Assembly: GCA_015227615.1 (NCBI GenBank)
Contig: JAALGZ010000016.1
Span: 620,001 to 684,000 of the forward strand
Direction of reading: 5' to 3'
Source: Labyrinthula sp. Ha
Taxonomy: Eukaryota > Sar > Bigyra > Labyrinthulida > Labyrinthulaceae
Length of the DNA stretch: 64,000 nucleotides
This document shows positions 33,401 through 46,500 of this stretch, one piece after another; position 1 is the first letter of the stretch, and each line of letters begins with the position of its first letter. The notes under the pieces are model-generated. The model ran no database searches. It was not told where the DNA came from and saw nothing but the letters and a program-made list of their open reading frames with translations. Made by a program: the position numbers and the translations under genes.

Positions 33401-36400
33401 GTTGAATCTTATTTATTACTCATAATAAAATAAATACTCTATTCATAGATGATAGTTCTGAACTATCTTTTAATTCTCAAATATTGAGCTTTGCTGAAAA
33501 CGGAAAGTTGAAGAACTTTAAAGTAGTATGACAATTTCGGATGTTTTTGAATTCGAGGGATAATCAATAGATGTTGTAGCATGTCAGAATCAAAATATTC
33601 AATATCTCTGTACAGACATATTATTTATGAGTTACAGTTTCTTACTTGAGTTCAAATTTCGATTAGTCGCGATTTTTTTAACACATCTAAATACTTTGGC
33701 AGTGAAATCATTGGAGAATCATTTTGCGGGAAAGTTATTCGTTTTCCCAGATCATCATCTAACATTGTCTCTCGTTCCATCAAAGCTTCAGATTTTTTAT
33801 TTGAGGGATTTTAAATAATTTTACACCTGCTTGCACCAAATTGGGTTAGTAAGAGATCTATGCACCCCATGTTCACGGTACGTGATAGTATGTCTCTCTG
33901 AGGCGGCTTATCAACATAGTCTTAACAGCAAAAAGATCACATTCTACGGGTTAACGGACTTCTAGTTTGACTTAATCTTCATTCCAAATTATTAAGGATA
34001 TGTCATTCAAAAATTTCACATATCCTTAGAGCTGATAAGAAACAATACGTCTTCTTATTAAGTGAAACTTTTATGGCATTTATTTTAGAACACAAAGCAA
34101 CAAAGAAAATTTTGTATTCCAGTATTTGTATCATTAAATGTAAATATTTTTAGTGAATAATCGCATTGTTAGTCCAAATTAAATTCCTTTACTTATCACA
34201 TAAGTTTTCCTAGAAGATTTTAGCTTTTTCTAGTACAAGGTTTTTTTTTTGGGTCTTATACATATGAGAAGTAAGAGCTAGTTGCAAGTCATATTTTTGT
34301 AGATCCCACTCTATTATATGGCACGATAATATTATAAATTATGGTATATACCCGATAATCTACATGTGACCCCTCCTTTCAAATCTTTTAAAATTTGAGA
34401 AGCTTAACATATTTTTTGTTTCTGTTCTCCTTATGTCAACCTTTATTTTTAAAGAAATACCTAAAAGTGATAAAGCTTATTTCCCGACGAATACTTCTTG
34501 TTATGAAGTATAAAAAAGCTCCAAAAATTGACTATAAATTTTTTCCTAGTCAAAGAAGATGATACGTGGTGTATGTAATAGGCAATTATATGTAGAATAC
34601 GAAATTCCGCCAAAGTTTGGCAATTACATTTTACATTGACCAGAAAGCAGCGAAGAAAAACAATGTCTCTTTAGACTGTAAATTCCAGTTCTCATACAAA
34701 AGTTACAATCTTCGTTGAAGAATATTTTTTTTTGTTTTAATTATTACGGGGTGGTGAAAATTTACCAACGGTTTTTTTTAAGAATGCAGTAGAATGGTCA
34801 TATAATCTGCAACATCTTTTCAACTCCTCTAATAAACACCGAGATATATTGCTAGTTTAACATTAAACTTAATTGAAAATCCAAACAATCAAAATAATAT
34901 AAAGTATAAAAAAACCACGATTACTGAAAATAAAGCATATATTATTTGTTAGTTCTTGTCACCAAATCTTCCTCAAATACAATATTATCCCCACAATGTG
35001 TTTCACATTAGAAAAACCTTTTCAACCATATATTTTGTCAAGTTATTTGATAAGAATGAGTACTTTAAAACTTAAAAAAGCTAATTTTAAGGGTCCTTTA
35101 CACTAAGTTTACAGATCTCTAAAAAACATACATTCAAACGTACCATAATGAACAATAACTCTATAGATGATCTGATTCTTATCAGACCCTAAGTATTCAC
35201 CATACCTAGCTTTTGAAACCATTTCTCAGGATTTTTCTCCACTAGTTAACTGTAACTGAGCTAAGCTTCATTCAGAAAATCCAAATGTTGAAAATTTTCA
35301 CATCTGAAAATACGAAATCACTCAGTTTTGCTATAATCCGCTAAATTTTTGTACTAGGTAGCCCCAAGCAACTAAAGAACATAACCTGTAACCCTTAATT
35401 CTGTGTTTTAGGATATTTTTAATGTTTTTTAAGAAAAGTCGAAAATGGGGTAAAATGCTGTTTTTCTAAACTGCAATCCGTGTAATACCTCGAGAAATAC
35501 TCGTCCAGGGCCCAACAAAACCTCACCAGTCCAAAGAACAGGGGAATTTAGGTCTAAAAACAACTTTGATTAATAATAAAAGTATTCTGTATAGACTTCC
35601 TAACAATGTATCCTATTTCCAAGATCTCAGAAACTCTGAAAAAGGATACTCTTAAATGTCAAATATTCCTGCATGGGTGATACCAAGTAACAAAGCATCC
35701 CTAGAAATGGTAGTCACCCATAGGTATTGATTGTTTAGGGTACCTCCGAGTTTTTCTCGAGGGAACTTCTAGAAATTCCCTATTAATCTCAGCAATAGTT
35801 ATTTCGGTTAATTTAACTTTACTCCAAACTGAACTTTAAAATAGCCAAAACTGAATTTCTGATGTGACAAATATTAAGAACTTTGACTCTAACTCTATCT
35901 AGAATGAATTTTCAGTAACTTAAAGAAGAAAAATTTAAAGTTTGAAGTTCTTATTGGTTTTAATTATACAGATCTCTATCATATTAGTGCAAATTCTTAT
36001 ATAAGAATACATGTTTTTTTAACTTTTACATATGATAAAACACTCAAAAACACATATAGATTGGCATAAGGAAGACCGTAATATATTTTCAAAGATATAC
36101 GTTTTTAATTCTTGAAAAAACTCGTATTGTGCTCGTTTTCTGACGTATTTATGGCAAAAAAGTGATGTTTTTATTTTAATAAGTTGAACAATTCCGTCTT
36201 AGTTTTGGAAAACCCTATTAGCATCATTTTAAATAAGAAAAAATTTATTTATCAGCGGTGGTATTTATATATTATAAATCCGAGCCTAACTTATTTGAAA
36301 ACTTTCCTACTTTTTGATATTTTCATTTTTCTCCTATGCTCAAATAAACTCGATATTACATTACCGTAAATTCATTAAAACCAACAGAAGTCAAGAAATA

Positions 36401-36440
36401 TGCAAGAGATCTCCGTATTGGCAGATAACTAAGCGAAGAT

Positions 36441-37037
36441 TGAGCCAGTGAATACCCAAAGTGATGAAAATATTGAAGATATGCATAGACTCAAAATGAT
36501 GATTGATGCTTCACTGTTGTAAAACCTACGTCAACAATGATCTCGTGCACCTGGAAAGATGCAGATTCACACAAGCATTGGAAGTATTTAAGTGAGCATA
36601 AATCCATACAAAGATATAGTTTTATTTACCGCTGAAAAGGAAGAAACGTATTTGAACGTGGGGAGAATCATCTAGACAACCACCTCATGTGTTCAAGATT
36701 GTAGAAACTGTTTTCAAGATGTTTGAGCAGGAAGATAAAGATCAATCAAGTGTTATTAATTAAGTACCACGTTTAGGAAAAGCTGAACCAACCAAACGGT
36801 TCTTACAATATACCAGTAAAAGATGTAAAAGGAAAGCTTTAAATTGTGCCTGATGAAATCAAAATTATCACTTTCAAGTTGAGAAAGAAAATCTTGGTAG
36901 TACAGTCTAGCTCTATCAGTAGCGAAAGAGAATTTTTTGTTGCAAAGGTCGAGTATAATGGGAAGGTGTCACTTCAAGATGATACGTTCATACTGAGGTG
37001 CGACTTGAGAAACTGGAGAGTTTTGTTAAAGAATTAA
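36441..37037 (+). pseudogene. Relic of a myosin motor domain (N-terminal part)
   Basis: Translated in changing frames, the interval follows the start of a myosin head in order: EDMHRLKMMIDASLL, then NLRQQ (family: NLR.RY), TSIGSI.VSINPYKDI (family: T.iGsiLVsiNPYK), PPHVFKIVETVFKMFEQ (family: PHVF.i...), a damaged P-loop region ending GKAEPTKRFLQYTS (family: GESGAGKTE.TK..lqY), and after a deletion a segment with SSEREFFVAKVEYNGKVSLQ and LRNWRVLL, which corresponds to switch I and beyond (NSSRFGKF...G.i.GA.i..yLLEKSRV). Stops, frame changes and the destroyed ATP-binding loop show that it is dead. No downstream motor, neck or tail was found. Myosin identity is the most secure of all relics in this window. 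Confidence 0.85.
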
Positions 37038-37370
37038 CAGGTTAACTTAAGTAGTAATTGTTTAGTTTATTAGTCTATTTTCAAGGTTCTTATCCTTCAG
37101 GTTTTTTCTTCTTTTCACTCTAACTTCAACAACATAAAAAAAAAGTAAAAGTACAAGTGTTGTAAAATTCACTTGAGCAAGCAAAGTATTCTTTAAACTT
37201 TAACCTCAACGAACCCTAAAAAATGAACAAGGCAAGTGAATAATTACATTCTTTAGCGTTTAGTTTTCACACGTTTTGTCACTTTGTCGTATTTCTGTTT
37301 TTTGTTTGGTACCAAAAATTTTTATGAAGTGTTGGCGTAGGAGACGAAATTCCATTTACCCAAAAATATT

Positions 37371-37437
37371 TCTCTCGTTAAGCTCTCGTTATCTCGCGAG
37401 AGTTTCTCGAGAAGTTCTCGTTAAGACTCTCTCGTTA
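37371..37437. repeat. Cluster of CTCTCGTTA repeats with palindromes
   Basis: CTCTCGTTA occurs at 37372-37380, 37383-37391 and 37428-37436, with a variant TTCTCGTTA at 37415-37423. Between them are the palindromes TCTCGCGAGA (37393-37402) and TTCTCGAGAA (37404-37413). The cluster is compact and GC-richer than its flanks. It could be a protein-binding array or a hairpin-forming site; no function is proven. Confidence 0.6.
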
Positions 37438-39358
37438 AATACGCCTAGTCCTAACTCTAGCTCTGTAACAAATTAACCAAAAGATTATAAACTTATTTGT
37501 GATGAACATCCTTCGAATATATTAAAATTACTGCTTGATAATGGTCCCGAAGTTTTGTTTTCCTAGTCCTTACTCATATCTATACTCGGGCTATGGGATA
37601 AAAACTGTATAATATTGGCAATTCTACAGTTTCCTCTTAAAGTAGTTTCTTTCCCCATAATATACTGTCTCAGGAGCCTTTCCATAGGATGGTGCTCTTA
37701 CCTCCCTCGCAGAGATAATCTTGCTTTCAACTGAACTAGGCACCGGAGTTGATTAAACTTATCAATAAATACTTGATCATTTTTTTAATTCTGTATATCA
37801 ATGAAAAAATTTAGATCTTGATCTTAACCTTGTTCTGATAATCAGTTGATTATCTATACAAGCTTGAATCATACGATCGTAGGCCAAAATCACAGAGAGT
37901 TGTTATCAAGTTCTTACATCGTATGAATAACTAAAAAAATACGGACCATATGGAGGAACACTTTTATACTCTCTGGTTTTTGCTGTGCGACATGGCCATT
38001 TTTTGTTTGTTTTCATACTATACATGAATGTAACATGTTTTCCTATGTTGCAAAATCTCGTAATGATAGCGAATTCATTGTACATATCCAATCAAACTGG
38101 TTGGCAAATTATCCGAAACAATCAAGAGGAAGAACGGTAAGAAAATAATGGTGACATTATTAATAATTCAAATCACACCTCTAAAGAGAGTTATATAATT
38201 ATGTTAAGATAGAAGTCCAATGTCCTCTGGATGAATATAATATTACACAACTTGGCTACGATTAAAACAAAAATAGGACAATAAGTTCATACGAACTAGC
38301 TGCTCCCTCTGAAAAAGATACTTATTACGTCACCACCCTAGTATACTATCTAAGTTCAAATTTACAAGTTTGACTTTGGAGTCAAACCTTTCTCTGACAA
38401 ATTTTCTTTTGTAGTATTCTTATATTACCAGAGACTCAATTTGGGCCCTCCATATCAAATCAAAAGATTTAGTAACCTGTTACTAAAGTAGGAGGCCGAT
38501 CAGTGCTGAAAGAGCTAGAAAAACATTACTGAGAGAGGAAAGATGCTATGAGCATAATTTCTTTGAAGTTTTACTACACGAACCACCGTGCATGCTCTTT
38601 TCTACTGCATGACGCAACAGGAATTAGTGCACTTAATTCCCTATGGTTCATCTTCAATTTAGGCATCAGGTTTTTTCAGTATTGAAGAGAAAACGACCGG
38701 CAACTGCTAGAATCAGCTAATATAATATAGAAAGTCTGCAATAAAGAACTTATACTAAGGGGTTCTCCCCATTGCGAGAACGTAGCAAAGCATTATTGCA
38801 GTTTAATTTGCCGCTGTAAGCAGTGCTCATGTCATATTACAAGTATACTCGCAAATTCTTTCAATTATTTAATATCTTAGTTAGATTGTTGTGGTCTTCA
38901 GTTATCTTGTAGAGGGATGCAACCTCCAGAACTGATTTGTTTATTCTTGGAAGAACCCTTGCTTTTCACAGTGACATGGATATGGCACTCTATACAAATC
39001 AATTAAAACCTAACTCTACCTAAGAAGTTTGATGTATTAGATCTCGTTGCGTGATTCGGATGATCTGCTCAGTGCTTTGAGAATTTTTTTCTAAAAACGT
39101 CTTTTTCTGCTAGTTGAAAAAATCAGTTACTTTTCTACAGGTCACAACCTTTGTTCACTTGCCACGAATGTATTGTTATTTCTTAATTAATTTAAATTAT
39201 ATGTAAAATCCTTTCATTTGTTTTTAATATTCTCTTACTGAAATATGTTCTATATAAGTAGGCAATGATATGGAGATTATAATTTATATCTTACTAAAAT
39301 TATAATATGCAGAACAATGATATCTTTTTTTAATCGGTTTCTTCTATGATTCAATTAA
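37438..39358. other. Gene-free stretch upstream of the first seven-helix gene
   Basis: No gene is recognised. Minus strand about 37745-37635 reads VPSSVESKIISAREVRAPSY, and plus strand about 38500-38660 has a protein-like piece (FYYTNHRACSFLLHDATGIS). Both are unassigned and could be scraps. Confidence 0.35.
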
Positions 39359-39400
39359 ACGGGATATTATCGAGATATTTCTCAACTTTAAATATCCCGT
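39359..39400. repeat. Perfect 10-bp inverted repeat, 22-nt loop
   Basis: ACGGGATATT (39359-39368) and AATATCCCGT (39391-39400) are exact inverted copies. They lie about 180-220 nt upstream of the first seven-helix gene. No equivalent was seen at the two paralogues, so a regulatory role is only a guess. Confidence 0.6.
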
Positions 39401-39462
39401 AGAATCCCGGAAGTTAATTATATAAAATCGGAAGTGGTCACAAACTAGAAAACCGATGAAAG

Positions 39463-39475
39463 ATACTGACAGGAA
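39463..39475 (+). promoter_or_regulatory. Shared upstream element of the seven-helix genes (copy A)
   Basis: ATACTGACAGGAA. The CAGG begins 109 nt before the ATG at 39579. The paralogues have ATATTGTCAGGAG and ATATTGTCAGGAA at 107 and 108 nt. Flanking sequence is not similar by eye, which favours a functional site such as a start-site or factor-binding element. A TATAAAA string lies at 39421. Confidence 0.55.
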
Positions 39476-39578
39476 CAAAACATAGATTTCATTTACGCAT
39501 CGAAAAAGAAGGAAAAAACTGCATTATAACTGATTTATCTTCTCTTAAACACAAGGAATTCCAACTAACCAGATAAAC

Positions 39579-40547
39579 ATGAAAAATTCATCCGTGTCCG
39601 AAGATTGTCAGTTACCTTTTCTATATGATGAAACTGAAGGTCTATGTGAAACAACAGTTTATGAATACTATTTACCGGTATCCTATTATTTGTCTATTAG
39701 TTTTGCAATATTTGGAGTATTAGTATTTCTTGGCTTATGTTATACTCTAAAAAGGCTCTTGTCTAAGAAAGCACTGAGTTTGAATAATTGGAAAGATCGT
39801 TTCTTCAGATATAAATTCATAACTCTTTTTCTTCTAATAGCTGGGACTTTTTCTTGTGTTGTACATATTCTTTCTGGAAGTTTAATAAAGTATTCTATTG
39901 AAACCAGAAAAGGAAAAATAAATGCACTTTCTTCTGTTTATTTAGCACTTTTTAATTACATTGGAACCTTTAGTTTTCTTCCTGTTTTAATTAACCTTCT
40001 TGGTTTAGAGCAGAATGAAAAAAGTCTTCGCTTAGTTAAAAACTGCTGTTTTAACCTTGTGGCTTTAAATAACATTCCTTTTTTCATTTTGATACATTAT
40101 ATTGTGCTAGAAAGTTATGTTAGCACAAAACAGTTTATTGTCATTGTTCTTGCTCAATCTGCAATCAATGCCGTAATTCTTGCATTCTTATGTATTTTTG
40201 TTATCAATAAACTTATTCGAAATATCCAGTTTCTTAAAAAAAGTTCTATAAAACATAATCGACCAAAAAGCCATAGAAATAAACTTCATACTTTTCTTAC
40301 AAAACTTAAAATTTCTAGAGTTGCAGCAACATTTCATTTTATTGTTTCTACTCTTATAATTTTACCTTTTGTTGTTGATATATTTCAAAATGATGCACTT
40401 CTATTCTTCATTACTTTTATATTTGTTGGAAGCATTCCTTTAAGTGTTGCTCCTTTATTATTTCATTATAGTGCTTATATTTTACCAGGTTCTGATCAGT
40501 GCTTTTCTGTTGATTCTCCTGCAACTTCTTTGTCTACTCAGGTTTAA
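39579..40547 (+). CDS. Seven-helix membrane protein, paralogue A (322 aa)
   Basis: One exon, 322 residues. The short N-terminus has an N-glycosylation sequon (N3) and two conserved cysteines (C10, C23) within CQLPFLYDE...LCETT, consistent with an outside location. Seven hydrophobic segments are visible at about 36-58, 79-99, 117-142, 157-177, 184-212, 247-268 and 273-301. The loop between helices 5 and 6 is basic (NRPKSHRNKLHTFLTKLKIS), placing it inside the cell, and the C-terminus is short with a conserved GS-QCF. The topology is that of a G-protein-coupled-receptor-like protein, but no DRY or NPxxY motif is seen and I cannot assign a known family (THH1/TOM1/TOM3-like proteins are one possibility). 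All three paralogues have the same length, with no indels needed to align them. Confidence 0.75.
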   Translation: MKNSSVSEDCQLPFLYDETEGLCETTVYEYYLPVSYYLSISFAIFGVLVFLGLCYTLKRLLSKKALSLNNWKDRFFRYKFITLFLLIAGTFSCVVHILSGSLIKYSIETRKGKINALSSVYLALFNYIGTFSFLPVLINLLGLEQNEKSLRLVKNCCFNLVALNNIPFFILIHYIVLESYVSTKQFIVIVLAQSAINAVILAFLCIFVINKLIRNIQFLKKSSIKHNRPKSHRNKLHTFLTKLKISRVAATFHFIVSTLIILPFVVDIFQNDALLFFITFIFVGSIPLSVAPLLFHYSAYILPGSDQCFSVDSPATSLSTQV

Positions 40548-43500
40548 GTGATATAATTTTTTTATTTTCGCTGAGGAATAGTATTTTAAACGAGAAAAAT
40601 TATAAATTAAGATACAGAAGTACTTAAGAGTTTGTTGAATATAAATTTAGCTTGTTTTGTTAGTTTTTCAGATAGAAAAAAGAGTTTTGTAGAAAGAGGG
40701 AGAATTTTTGGATATAATATAGTATCGACTATCTCGCTGATTAGGAAAACTGGGAGAATAGGCTAAACATATTTCTTGTGCAGAACAAGAATCTTTTAGT
40801 ATTTGCTTTTTTGCAAAATATATTGATCTTGCTTTCAGATTACAAATTTTAATCTCTTAGAATTTATCTAAAGGTATTCTTTTCTTTAATGTTCAAACAA
40901 TAAAGAGATAATTTATAGTATATTGGTAACACAACAACAATAATGAAAGCTTCCGTAGTTAGTAAACAAAAATTGTTAGCCACATATCTACATTAAATGC
41001 ACACTGCAAGATATTGACTAAAACTGGAAGCCCTGCAGTAGCAGAAAAGAAAAATCTTTATCTTGTTTTTAAAAGAATTAAAGTTCAACTCAAAAAATGA
41101 GCTAGTTTTTTTTGAAAAAAGACTTCAAGTAATCTCCTATAAATGTTTAATTTTGGAGTTTAGAACTAGTTCCATAAAGTATTATTTTCATATTTTATGC
41201 ATTATAAGCATGATTTAAAGTCTCTTCGCTGTCTTTACACATCCAATTTCATTTACAGATAATACAAACTTGTTGGATCAACAGTTATAGTAGTTCATTT
41301 GGTAACTCTAGTTCAGTTACTTTCACTATTTGTTTTCCCACGCTATACGAGGAGAAGACCACTATATCGCTCTTCTATAACTTCAGGCACAGATTATTGC
41401 TAGCTACTCATACAATCACTAAATTTTTCCTACACAGTTTCTAAATATTCTATTTATTTTCTTAAATTTATACCCGAAAGCTCTTGTTCATGCTTAAATT
41501 CTATTCTTTGTACTTTGATGAAACTTGCTGAGATTTTCCTTCCGATATACGTTATAAGTATAATAAATGGAAATGACTTTACTTGAAAGAAATATTATTA
41601 TAGTAACATATTCGTAACATAGTTCATACACAGGAACCTATATATTCAGTCTAATGGGTAATGTAGTTTGAACAAATCCGATAAAAATACCAGTAGTTTA
41701 TATTGCACCAACATTGTACACATCTTCCCTCAGTAGTCAGACTGCAGCTCTACTGCAAAAATATTAAATTATCTCAAAATATCTCTGATGCGTAAGAAGG
41801 AGTTACAATATTATTATAGTTAGATTAAACAGTGACTTTCGTGGAATACATAGAAAATATCATTCTTACGGAAGGACTGATGACATAATTTCAGAAAACT
41901 TCGATACATTTGTCATTAGTTACATGCATCAAAAGTTCCATAAAGCTATAGTCTTTACCAAGAGTGATATGCTTTGAGCCACACGTACTTCTAAGATCAG
42001 GTACTTTACATTTCCCAAGATCTAAATCAAAGTTAAAATACTACGTAAAACCACTAGAAAAAGATCACAAGAAAAAAAAGATGGCCATATACACTATGCT
42101 GAAAAAGATAAGGAATAGATAAAAGGATATGGATTTAGAACTAAAAATAAAACCAAAGTATGAGTAAATATTAATCTAAGACTCATATTTATACATCCAT
42201 TTCTGCCCCCTATTGCATTAATCCGAAAAAGAGTTTAAAGTAAACAAAAAATTGAGCCTAGAAATCAGTATGTGCCAGAGGATGCAAACAAGAGCAGAAT
42301 ACAGGGTACGGGCTTAGGGTCAGGCTTTGTAGAACGATGCGAGGGAGGATCTATGGTTAGGTTTTTGAAAATGATAACTTCAGCCCTGAAGGAAGCTTAC
42401 GATAACTGGATTAGATTTAGGTTTGGGAATGATATGTAATGGTTAAGAAAAAGGAATCTTGTTCCCCAATCTGTACAGTATTTTCTGTTCATATGGTACA
42501 TATTTTTTTTATGTTTTTTAAATCACTTGTTCATTGGCAACCTGTTGTGAAGCATGGATGTTCTTACATGACTTATAGTTGCGGCAGGTTAGGATAGTAG
42601 TTCGTAATCAGATCTTATCCTTCTGCTCCGTACGCTGAATTGAGTTGAAATGAAAATATAGTAATCCTCCATATATAATATAGACAAATAGATCTCTCAG
42701 TTCTTGGCTCAACACATCCGTATTTTTATATCGACAGAATGTAGAATATGACACATTATTTACAAAACAGAAAGATAAGTGGCTATTTATTTTCGTTTAT
42801 TTCTTGTAGAAGATGACCAGACTTCCAGCTGTAGCTTTGTAAAAATGGTATGTTTTTGTTTGCAATTTCTCTCAAAGCTTGAACACATCTAGGAAGAACA
42901 CGGATTTCATCAGGGCGAGAAAGATGCTAATAGGCTCGCTTCAAATGCTCCACGGGTAAAAAAATCAATATCTGCAGGTTGTATGCTAATTTATGTCGAT
43001 ATAAGATCTTCCAGGTTTTTTTGTTATGGACCTTCAATACTTAGCCTCTCATTGATAAAAAAAACAATTCCAGCTAGTTTTCTGACTTTTTACACGTCAC
43101 GATGTTAACACTTTATAAATGATTTAACCGTAAGCTTTTTAGAAACATACAGTTTTGGCATTTTTAAGAGACTTCTACCTTGTGTTTTGATTTATATCGG
43201 GCAACACTGGTTGGTCCAGAATAATTGTTAGTTCTGACACGAAGAATTCAAAGTTGAGCTTTCCTTTTAGAGCACAACGATATATTTATTTTCTTAAGGA
43301 CCAGAATTTTTTTACTCAGGAGTCAGATACTCCTCATAATTTGATTGATCAGATCAGTTTTCCAAAATTTTATATCACTGTACTTCCCCTGAATCAGCAA
43401 TGTACAAAAGGCTGATTTCGCATACCCCGAGAAAATATAGAGGGCTAGGTCTAGAATAGATCATGTTCTAAGGTACTAAGTAAACAGTAATAGGTTAAAA

Positions 43501-46500
43501 CTTAATACTCTAGTGTCGTCCTGTATCTATTCTATTGAAATAAGTTAACTTCTCTTTTTGATTAAACTTTAGGATTAAAGTTTGGGTTGACGTACTTATA
43601 TGAAAATGGCACCAATAAGTCAGACTTCACTGCCCACTCGGACCTCGATTAAAATGAGGACGGACTTAAGTCTGTTTCCATATCTTGAGATCAGACTTTT
43701 CCAAGTATGTGTGAAAGTTCAAGAAAAAATATTTGTTAGATGTAACGTAGTTACAGTATTGAGATTTTAATTTTTTAATTCTGAAATTAAGAAGATAAAA
43801 TTTTGGTAGAAACCAAATTAATTTAATAAACTTAAGTGCTATTAGCAGAAATTCAAAATAAGGTTTAAAATATTCATCTGCCGTTTCTGCGAATAGACTC
43901 AATTTCCTCAATCTTTGCTCCAAAATATTCATCTTTCTTTTTTGTGAATAAGCCCATATTCGAGGCGGCGTTTTTTTGGGTTTTTTGGTTTTTCAATTTT
44001 GAGATGTCTAATTTTGGGAAATTAAAATTTTAGCTTATGAGAATCCGGATTATTTAACTCCGGAGCCAAACATCCTATTCGTTCTCTTTAAACTGAGTTA
44101 TGAGCAGCTGTAAGCGAGTGCTAATTATTTTATTGCCCTGTTGAAGCTTATATGGTTGCCTTGTTGTGATTTAATATAAATGCTTGCTCGGTATACTTTA
44201 TTCATCCTTCAAATCTTCTAAATTGTGAATCAAGTTTTTATCCGAAGTTAAGATCCAAAAGAAAAGATTAACGATTCTGTATGTTATCATCAAGATTTAC
44301 GAAAAAAATCAGAAGAGAACGGAAACGATTGTGTGGTTTTCAGATTCTACCATGTTTTGTTTTACAACGTACTAAAGTAATTACTAATGCTTCTGCAACA
44401 TCATCAATCAGAAATGCCCCGTGCCTGCTTTATTTACACTATTCTAATATAGGAACTGTTTGCTAAAAGACTTCAATGGCCAAATACCTATTCATAATCA
44501 GTAAATCTTTACTAAATAGTTAGAAACGATGGTCAAAATTCATCCAAAGAGGTATTTACCCATTTGAGATTAAATCTATTTGAGTTGAGTCATTGTTCAT
44601 CAATGAAAGAATTTTCATATAGCTTGGCTTTAGTTCTAAAACCAGAAAGGAAAAATATCTCAACCTCAATCTTAAGGACATGGGTCATACCATGGCTTTA
44701 CTTTTGAATCGTGTTTCAAATCATATTGGCTCAAAGTTCCTCCTTTTGCGCCATTTTTTCTTCTCGTTTGTTCAACATCCAATGACTATGTTTCTGTTAT
44801 GAATTCTTTTCTTCATTATACTTCTTGCCTACAGTAAGATAAGAGTAGCGACCTCAGCACTCATTAATGAGTCCTTTTTATCCTCGTAAAGTTGAGATCT
44901 CAGTTTGACAGCAATCATTCTTGAATAGCACGATGACAGAATGTCTATATACATAGATATCTTTAGTTTCTTACAAAGTTTTAACTCAACATCAATGATC
45001 AGATTTGAAACTAAAAAAAAATATCCTAATTAATTTTCTATAAGAATAAGAAGTCATTTTCGCAAACAATCTGGTTATTTTCCTGTGAAAATGGGATACC
45101 ACCAAGACTTAGTTACCAGATTACTAATGATATAGTATAAAAATGGTTGAATCAAAATTGCTTGTATAGAAAAATTGAGCTGAAAACATGTTATAGCGAG
45201 GAATTATCATCTGAAGTGAAGAATAACTGTCTATAAAATAAAAAAAAAACATCCCGATGGATTTTTATAGCATTTATTTTAAATATTGAACTTTCAATGA
45301 TGCATGAAAAGTTTACAAAGATCATCACCCCAAGCATTGATAGCCGTTTACATGACTTTAATGTGTATTTAGCATCTATAAATTTTACACGATATTAAAG
45401 AAAGTACTAAAAATGCTACAGTATATTAGTCCTTGAAATTTTAACTTATTTAAGGTTTATATCTATGGAAATTTCTTATATTACGCGGTAAAAAGATAAC
45501 TCTTCAGTGAGTTGCTGGTAGTTAAGCCTTTTAAATATAAAATTTATATTAATATTTAGTGTTTTTATTATGAAAGGATTTGAAATGTAACTCATAGGGT
45601 TTTGAAAATAATATCAAAAGGATACGCTCGAGAACAAAAACACCTATTTTAATGGAAATGGTGCAGGATTTTCTTTAAAAGCTGAAGTTATCGACGAGTG
45701 CTTAAACTCTAAGAAAATTTTACCTATTCCATTATTTTGCTCTTATGGTTTGGAACACTTTGTTTTTTTTTGCTAAAGAAAATTTTGCATTGATAAACTA
45801 GATTAAAAATTAAAAAAATATAGAAGGTTATAGTCACCAATACTAGGGCTATTTGATTTAATTTCATCTATTTCGTACGAGGTGTTAAATTTAGTAAACT
45901 GTGTTAACATTGAGATATGCTAAGATCGAATGTTATAAATTTGTTTCTTATATCCACAAGGAAAGGGTAGACGATTTTAGCCCGTAAAACAGAAAATAGT
46001 GATTCTGTGAATTAATTGAACATCTAGAAAAACACCATAATCCATTAGAAGCTATTAGAACGATATTTTTTAGAAAAAGAGACTCGTAATTATGATTTAT
46101 ACGAGAAACTAGACCAAAAATCAATCGGGAGAGCCACGGAATCTACGACTGCAACAGTTATTGACATATGCGTCGCAAAATATGTTGAAAATAATTTACA
46201 ATCATATGAAATATCAAAAAGATACTATATAACTGTAGTTACTAAGTAAGATATCAAGCAAGAGGTAATTGTAATAAAGATGACATTGGGTTTTTTTGAG
46301 GAACTTCAAGTACGTAAATTGTTAAAGCTACTGAGACTTGTTTGTCTGTAATAAATAGGATAAAAGAATAAAAAAAGAATTAAAATTGTGCAGAAACAGG
46401 CACATAAACTCAGTTCTTAAGCCGTTGTAGACGAAAAATTTTATATGAGCTTGCAAAGAGGATGTATGAGAGATTTTAATAGATATTATGAGAAAGCAGC

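Larger units (their letters stand above)
28734..36440. other. Long AT-rich desert with no recognisable gene
   Basis: About 7.7 kb. The first part should contain the TDP1-like promoter (minus strand). A plus-strand open stretch near 29230-29410 (PSYSRKIIGSCSPFDMVFRG) and another at about 29449-29555 (ADPSKDTLLQSIPADVSFLR) look protein-like but are unassigned. Open stretches at 32442-32756 and 33627-33818 begin at TTG or ATG and show no family. The remainder looks like neutral AT-rich DNA. Confidence 0.4.

Noticed and set aside
39579-40547. Calling the seven-helix proteins rhodopsin-type receptors
   Set aside because: Topology fits, but DRY, CWxP and NPxxY motifs are absent, so only 'seven-helix, receptor-like' is justified.
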